Assembly: GCF_030412015.1 (NCBI RefSeq)
Contig: NZ_JASNRD010000025.1
Location: 23,323 to 59,670, forward strand
Origin: Massilia sp. YIM B02763
GTDB taxonomy: Bacteria > Pseudomonadota > Gammaproteobacteria > Burkholderiales > Burkholderiaceae_D
Length of the DNA: 36,348 bases
Direction of reading: 5' to 3'
This document shows positions 32,762 to 36,348 of this stretch, one piece after another (position 1 is the stretch's first letter; each line of letters opens with the position of its first letter). Both the position numbers and the translations under genes were made by a program. The notes beneath the pieces were generated by a model. The model was not told where the DNA came from. It saw only the letters and a list, made by a program, of their open reading frames with translations, and did no database searches.

Positions 32762-33336
32762 AAGCCCAGGTTGCTTCCCGCGCCCAGCAGCGTGGCCACG
32801 CCCAGCGCGACGAAGATGAGGGCCGCGCAACCGTGCACGAGCTGCAGCGGCACGCGGCCGGCGATGCGGTCGCCGAACAGCACGGCCGGTACGTTCGCGA
32901 GCATCATGCCGAACGTGGTGCCGGCGACGACCAGCGGCAGCGAGGCATAGCGCGCGGCTAGCGCGACGGTCGCGACCTGGGTCTTGTCGCCCATCTCGGC
33001 GAAGAAGAACGCGAGCACCGTGGTCGCGAACACGCCCAGGCGCGCGGGGGCCGGTTCGTCGTCCTCGTCGATGGTGTCGGGCACCATGATCCAGGCGGCC
33101 ATCGCCAGGAAGGCGATGCCCAGCACCCAGCGCATCGCGTCCGGGCCGAGCAGGCGCGCCACCAGGGTGCCCGCGGCGGCAGCGAAAGCGTGGTTGGCGA
33201 TCGTGGCGACGAAGATGCCGAGCACGATGGGCAGCGGGCGGCGAAAGCGCGCGGCGAGCAGGAAGGCGAGCAGCTGGGTCTTGTCGCCGATTTCGGCGAG
33301 GGCGACGATGCCGGTGGAGATGAGGAAGGCGTCCAT
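32758..33336 (-). CDS. GDT1/TMEM165 family cation transporter (UPF0016)
   Basis: This 192-residue membrane protein has six predicted helices in two homologous halves. Each half carries the family signature E-x-G-D-K-T-Q: AEIGDKTQL (E15, D18) and AEMGDKTQV (near 114-120). A short acidic loop (DTIDEDDEPAP) joins the halves. Members move Mn2+ or Ca2+ across membranes in exchange for protons; bacterial members such as MntX export manganese. The length is as usual. Some relatives are preceded by a yybP-ykoY manganese riboswitch, but here the extended -10 promoter at 33366-33374 puts the transcription start only about 20-25 bases before ATG, leaving no room for one. No clear ribosome site is visible before the start. 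Confidence 0.92.
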   Translation of the reverse strand: MDAFLISTGIVALAEIGDKTQLLAFLLAARFRRPLPIVLGIFVATIANHAFAAAAGTLVARLLGPDAMRWVLGIAFLAMAAWIMVPDTIDEDDEPAPARLGVFATTVLAFFFAEMGDKTQVATVALAARYASLPLVVAGTTFGMMLANVPAVLFGDRIAGRVPLQLVHGCAALIFVALGVATLLGAGSNLGF

Positions 33337-33365
33337 CGGGGGCGGGCGGAAAGAGCAAGGCGCGG

Positions 33366-33374
33366 ATCATAGCA
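33366..33374 (-). promoter_or_regulatory. Extended -10 promoter of the GDT1-type transporter gene
   Basis: Read on the minus strand, TGCTATGAT is an extended -10 (TGn plus TATGAT) 29 bases before the ATG at 33336. No good -35 lies 16-18 bases further up, as is common for extended -10 promoters. The implied leader is about 20-25 bases. Confidence 0.5.
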
Positions 33375-33407
33375 GAAGGTGGCGCGGCGGGGGAGCGATG
33401 ACACGCG

Positions 33408-33436
33408 GTGACGTCTGCCGGATGAAATGCTATCCT
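33408..33436 (+). promoter_or_regulatory. Promoter of the serine hydrolase gene
   Basis: GTGACG (33408-33413) and TATCCT (33431-33436) are 17 bases apart, and the -10 is extended by TGC (33428-33430). The implied leader to GTG 33529 is about 85 bases. This promoter and the one for the transporter gene face away from each other 36 bases apart, so a single regulator could affect both. Confidence 0.5.
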
Positions 33437-33528
33437 GCTGGCGCCCACGGCTTGCCGTGCCGCCCTGACATCGGGCGCCGTATCGATCTGTCGATGGATG
33501 CGGCGCCGCCATACCGAGGAACCCAAGA

Positions 33529-35169
33529 GTGCTCTCCATGAACCGCATCGCAGCAGCCGTCCTGCTCGCTTTCTCCAGCATCGCCCTGGCCCAGACCGCC
33601 CCCGCCGCCGCTTCTGTCACCGCTTCCGCAACAGCCGCCGCCGCCGATCCGGCCGTGCAGGCCTGGCTCGCCGGCGACGTCCAGCGGACGATGACACTGT
33701 TCGACGTGCCCGGCATCGCGATCGCCATCGTCAAGGACGGCAAGGTCGTGGCGACCCAGGGCTTCGGCGTGCGCAAGCTGGGCGCGCCGGACAAGGTCGA
33801 CGGCAAGACGCTGTTCGAGGTGGCCTCGAATTCGAAGGCGTTCACCGCCGCCGCGCTGGCGATGCTGGTCGACGAAGGCAAGCTGGCCTGGGACGACCCG
33901 GTCACCAAGCACCTGCCCGACTTCCAGATGTACGACGCCTACGTGACCCACGAGATGACGGTGCGCGACCTGCTGACCCACCGCAGCGGCCTGGGCCTGG
34001 GTGCCGGCGACCTGCTGTGGTGGCCGACCACGCAGTTCTCGACCGACGAGATCATCCACAAGCTGCGCTTCATTCCGCCGGCGACGAGCTTCCGCAGCAG
34101 CTATGCCTACGACAACCTGCTGTACATCGTGGCCGGCAAGATCATCGCCGCCAAGTCCGGCAAGACCTGGGGCGAGACGATCCGCGAGCGCATCCTGGCG
34201 CCCGTGGGCATGAACACGACGACGACCAGCCTGGCGGACAACGCCGGCAATCCGGACGTGGCGAACGCGCACAGCAAGATCGGCGGCAAGATCGCCGCCG
34301 TCAAGGCGATGCCGGTCCCGAACGCCGTCGGCGCCGTCGGCATCAATACCAATGCCGAGGACATCGCGCGCTGGATGAACGTGCTGCTCGCGCAGGGCAG
34401 CCTGGGCACGGGACCGGACGGCAAGGAGCGTCGTCTGTTCAGCGCCAGGCAGGCGCGCGAGATGTGGACCGCGCAGACGCCGATGCGCATCAGCGAGCCG
34501 GATCCGAAGCTGGCCGCCACGCGTCCGAACTTCCTCGCCTACGGGCTCGGTTTCCAGCTGCGCGACTACCAGGGCCGCCTGCTGGCGATGCACAGCGGCG
34601 CGCTGCAGGGCTTCTATTCGAAGGTCGTGCTGGTGCCGGAAGCGAAGCTGGGCATCGCGATCCTGACCAATGCCGAAAGCGGCGGCTCGCTCAATGCGCT
34701 GCAGTGGCAGCTGCTCGAACGCATGCTGGAGCCGCAGGCGAAGACGGACTGGATCGGTACCGTCAAGGCCGTCGAGGACGAGGCGCACGCCAAGGAACAG
34801 GCGCGCCTGGCCAAGGCCAGCGCATCCCGGGCCGCGAAGTCGCAACCATCGCTGCCGCGCGCCAGCTACGACGGCGAGTACCAGGATCCGTGGTACGGCA
34901 GCGCCACCATCAAGCACGTGGGGAACAAACAGGTGCTGGCGTTTTCGCGCACGCCGGACCTGACGGGGGAACTGGAGCACTTCCAGCACGACACCTTCAT
35001 CGTGCGCTGGAAGGAGCGCAACTTCAACGCGGACGCCTACGTGACCTTCGCGCTGAACCCGGACGGCAGCATCGAGCGCATGAAGATGCAGCCGATCTCC
35101 ACCGAGACCGACTTCAGCTACGACTTCCAGGACCTGAACTTCACGCCCGTGAAGCCGCCGAAGTCGTGA
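33529..35169 (+). CDS. Beta-lactamase/DD-peptidase-type serine hydrolase
   Basis: This 546-residue protein has a signal peptide (about 1-21, ALAQ) and an Ala-rich linker. A penicillin-binding-protein-like fold follows (about 42-405) with S100-N-S-K103 (the SxxK nucleophile motif), Y194-D-N196 (YxN) and H355-S-G (HxG) in place of the KTG of true beta-lactamases. The C-terminal 120 residues (PRASYDGEYQDPWYGSATIK onward) match the DUF3471-type beta domain often attached to such esterases and peptidases. It should be a periplasmic peptidase, esterase or D-amino-acid hydrolase rather than an antibiotic-resistance enzyme. GTG 33529 is chosen because GAGGA lies 8 bases upstream; ATG 33538 would have 17. 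It converges on the next gene with only 17 bases between. Confidence 0.9.
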   Translation: MLSMNRIAAAVLLAFSSIALAQTAPAAASVTASATAAAADPAVQAWLAGDVQRTMTLFDVPGIAIAIVKDGKVVATQGFGVRKLGAPDKVDGKTLFEVASNSKAFTAAALAMLVDEGKLAWDDPVTKHLPDFQMYDAYVTHEMTVRDLLTHRSGLGLGAGDLLWWPTTQFSTDEIIHKLRFIPPATSFRSSYAYDNLLYIVAGKIIAAKSGKTWGETIRERILAPVGMNTTTTSLADNAGNPDVANAHSKIGGKIAAVKAMPVPNAVGAVGINTNAEDIARWMNVLLAQGSLGTGPDGKERRLFSARQAREMWTAQTPMRISEPDPKLAATRPNFLAYGLGFQLRDYQGRLLAMHSGALQGFYSKVVLVPEAKLGIAILTNAESGGSLNALQWQLLERMLEPQAKTDWIGTVKAVEDEAHAKEQARLAKASASRAAKSQPSLPRASYDGEYQDPWYGSATIKHVGNKQVLAFSRTPDLTGELEHFQHDTFIVRWKERNFNADAYVTFALNPDGSIERMKMQPISTETDFSYDFQDLNFTPVKPPKS

Positions 35170-35177
35170 TGCGTCGT

Positions 35178-35204
35178 CCGGTGCCGTCAGAGCGACGGCA
35201 CCGG
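35178..35204. terminator. Convergent-gene hairpin overlapping a stop codon
   Basis: A perfect 11-bp stem (CCGGTGCCGTC at 35178-35188 with its complement at 35194-35204, loop AGAGC) lies at the junction of two convergent genes and spans the stop codon of the minus-strand gene (35187-35189). No U-tract follows on either strand. It may therefore work as a bidirectional, U-less terminator or as an mRNA-end stabiliser. Confidence 0.5.
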
Positions 35205-36116
35205 ATTGAAGCCCGACACGGCGCGGTACTTGCCGCCGCCGTAGCGCAGCACCTGGCGCTGGTCGACGGCCAGCGGCGGCGCGGACCGCGATTCGCCGCG
35301 GTTGATGGCGCCCTGGTAATGGATGACCAGGTCGCCCGGCTGGTCGTGCGCCGCATCCACCGTCCAGCTGCCGTCGATCGCGTAGCAGTCGTGGGCGTCG
35401 GCGTCGTCCCGTGCCGGCATGGCCGCATGCGTCCGCAGCGCCGCTGGCTGGGCCCCGGCCAGCGGCTGCAGCCGGCGCGGGCAGTCGGCGGCGCTGCCCG
35501 TGTTGGCGCCGGACAGCGCCAGTTCCACCGCCGGCTCGCGGTGCATGCCGTCCTTGTCCTGCTCGTACAGCGCCAGCCAGGTGCCGCAGTAACCATCCCA
35601 GCAACTGCCGTATTCGACGCCCAGCCCCTGGCGCTGGCCGCCCAGCGCCACCGCGTGCAGCGTGGCGTTGCCGCCGAAGCCGCGCCAGGCGAAGATGCCC
35701 TGGCTCAGGCTCACATGCCAGGTGCTCCCCTGTTTCTCGAACTGGTAGGCGGCCAGCGCCATCGGGGTGGCCTGGCCCGCCCTGGCGCGGCCGTCGTCGC
35801 CTGCCGGCACCAGCCCGGCGACCAGCACCAGGTGTCCGGCATCGACGCGCAGCACCAGCTTCGGCTCGACCAGCACGCGCACCTGGCCGGTACGCCATCC
35901 ATCGTGTTCGGCCGTGCCGAACGGGATCTGCACCGTCTGCACGCGGCCCGGCCCCGTCGCGCTCCAGCCGGGAAAGGCGAGGGGCGCCAATTGGGCGGGC
36001 GCGGGCAGTGAAGTGGATGAAGGCGCGGATGATGGCGTAAATGAGGGCGTGGCCGCCTGGACGGTTGCGCCGTTCAGCAGCACGGCCGCTGCCGCTAAGT
36101 GACGAAGGATCTTCAT
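35187..36116 (-). CDS. Secreted protein of unknown function with paired cysteines
   Basis: This 309-residue protein has a signal peptide (MKILRHLAAAAVLLNGATVQA). A Ser/Thr/Pro-rich linker (about 22-45, TPSFTPSSAPSSTSLPAP) leads into a beta-rich domain that I do not recognise. GSCWDGYCGTW has two cysteines four residues apart; further cysteines are in ADCPRRL and HDCYAIDG, so disulphides are likely. The region around VEPKLVLRVDAGHLVLVAGLV looks like strands of a lipid- or sugar-binding sandwich, but there is no catalytic signature. The ATG at 36116 has AGGT just upstream, and the frame's extension to 36212 does not look coding. A minus-strand TATATT (36161-36166) is a plausible -10, giving a leader of about 40 bases. 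Confidence 0.75.
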   Translation of the reverse strand: MKILRHLAAAAVLLNGATVQAATPSFTPSSAPSSTSLPAPAQLAPLAFPGWSATGPGRVQTVQIPFGTAEHDGWRTGQVRVLVEPKLVLRVDAGHLVLVAGLVPAGDDGRARAGQATPMALAAYQFEKQGSTWHVSLSQGIFAWRGFGGNATLHAVALGGQRQGLGVEYGSCWDGYCGTWLALYEQDKDGMHREPAVELALSGANTGSAADCPRRLQPLAGAQPAALRTHAAMPARDDADAHDCYAIDGSWTVDAAHDQPGDLVIHYQGAINRGESRSAPPLAVDQRQVLRYGGGKYRAVSGFNPVPSL

Positions 36117-36236
36117 GGGACCTGGCGTGGATCGGCGAAATGTGAACTGATTGTGTCGCGAATATACACGTCGCTTCCCCAAAAAAATGCGCGGATTGTC
36201 ACGGCCCCGCACTAAAAACGCGCCGGAACGGTGTGG

Positions 36237-36312
36237 TGCACTGTCCTGGCGCTCCAGGAACCCTCGAAAAGGGTGTCGCGCACCTCATTACGTGCTTGGC
36301 ATAAAGATTGGT
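36237..36312 (+). promoter_or_regulatory. Candidate sigma-54 promoter with NtrC-like site for a gene beyond the right edge
   Basis: TGGCATAAAGATTGGT (36297-36312) matches the sigma-54 pattern with GG at 36298-36299, ten bases, then a second GG at 36310-36311 where GC is preferred. About 60 bases upstream, TGCAC-N7-GCGCT (36237-36253) resembles a half-conserved NtrC site, with GGTGCAC at 36235-36241. This layout is typical of glnA and other nitrogen-regulated genes. No start codon for the gene is in the window. The rest of 36117-36236 shows only the probable promoter of the minus-strand gene and a short A run. Confidence 0.45.
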
Positions 36313-36348
36313 TCATCGCGCTTTCCCGGGGAACGCATCCTTGATTTT

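Noticed and set aside
33337..33528. Possible yybP-ykoY manganese riboswitch before the GDT1-type gene
   Set aside because: No conserved riboswitch core was seen, and the promoter leaves a leader of only about 20-25 bases.
33529..35169. The serine hydrolase as an antibiotic-resistance beta-lactamase
   Set aside because: It has an HSG third motif and a C-terminal DUF3471-type domain, which are typical of esterase/peptidase relatives and not of class C resistance enzymes.
1..36348. CRISPR arrays, tRNA/rRNA genes, insertion sequences or prophage genes
   Set aside because: No regularly spaced repeats, tRNA-like cloverleafs, transposase/integrase motifs or phage structural genes were recognised by eye; a tRNAscan or ISfinder run would be decisive.

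Overview
The window is GC-rich chromosomal DNA with tightly packed genes. Its codon use, paired REP-type palindromes and gene families (TonB-like proteins, M28 and DUF885 peptidases, an NdvB-type cyclic glucan synthase, abundant NarL-type signalling) suggest a betaproteobacterium of the Oxalobacteraceae, most like Massilia, Telluria or Duganella. That assignment is an inference from gene style. No rRNA, tRNA, CRISPR array, transposase, integrase or phage gene was seen.

Layout. 1-900 is the end of a hybrid histidine kinase. 1042-5837 (minus strand) holds an intact secreted M28 aminopeptidase, a membrane-anchored M28 paralogue whose catalytic residues are eroded, and a TonB-like protein with its own promoter and terminator. 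6100-9305 is a compact signalling unit: a NarL-type response regulator, a periplasmic binding protein whose 5' end is built from a REP pair, and a histidine kinase overlapping it by 4 bases. 9347-14347 carries an M14 carboxypeptidase-like protein, a cytochrome c / sorbosone-dehydrogenase-type fusion and an S41-like protein. A hairpin can mask the ribosome binding site of the S41-like gene, and a decayed copy of the preceding gene's 3' end lies just after it. 14453-18652 holds a small HrgC-like membrane protein, an unknown secreted protein, a DUF885 peptidase and an orphan LivK-like binding protein. 18728-21419 is a divergent pair: an Lrp/AsnC regulator and a three-part protein (cysteine desulfurase, degenerate metallo-beta-lactamase-like region, rhodanese). 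21692-30478 is one giant gene for an NdvB/ChvB cyclic beta-1,2-glucan synthase, overlapping by 4 bases a short, probably truncated, outer membrane barrel gene. 31106-36116 holds a PHP-type metallohydrolase, a GDT1/TMEM165-type cation transporter, a penicillin-binding/beta-lactamase-type serine hydrolase and an unknown secreted protein. The right edge looks like the regulatory region of a sigma-54-dependent gene, possibly glnA, lying just outside.

How the genes work together. Much of the window concerns the cell envelope and periplasm: exported peptidases, periplasmic glucan synthesis, an outer membrane barrel, TonB-like energy transduction and periplasmic solute sensing. The least ordinary items are the binding-protein/kinase/regulator unit with its REP-derived gene start, the desulfurase-MBL-rhodanese fusion with its divergent Lrp regulator, the degenerate M28 partner gene, and the RNA-level structures at 12760-12816 and 31083-31105. 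I did not find a clear, wholly new multi-gene system. These are the best leads.
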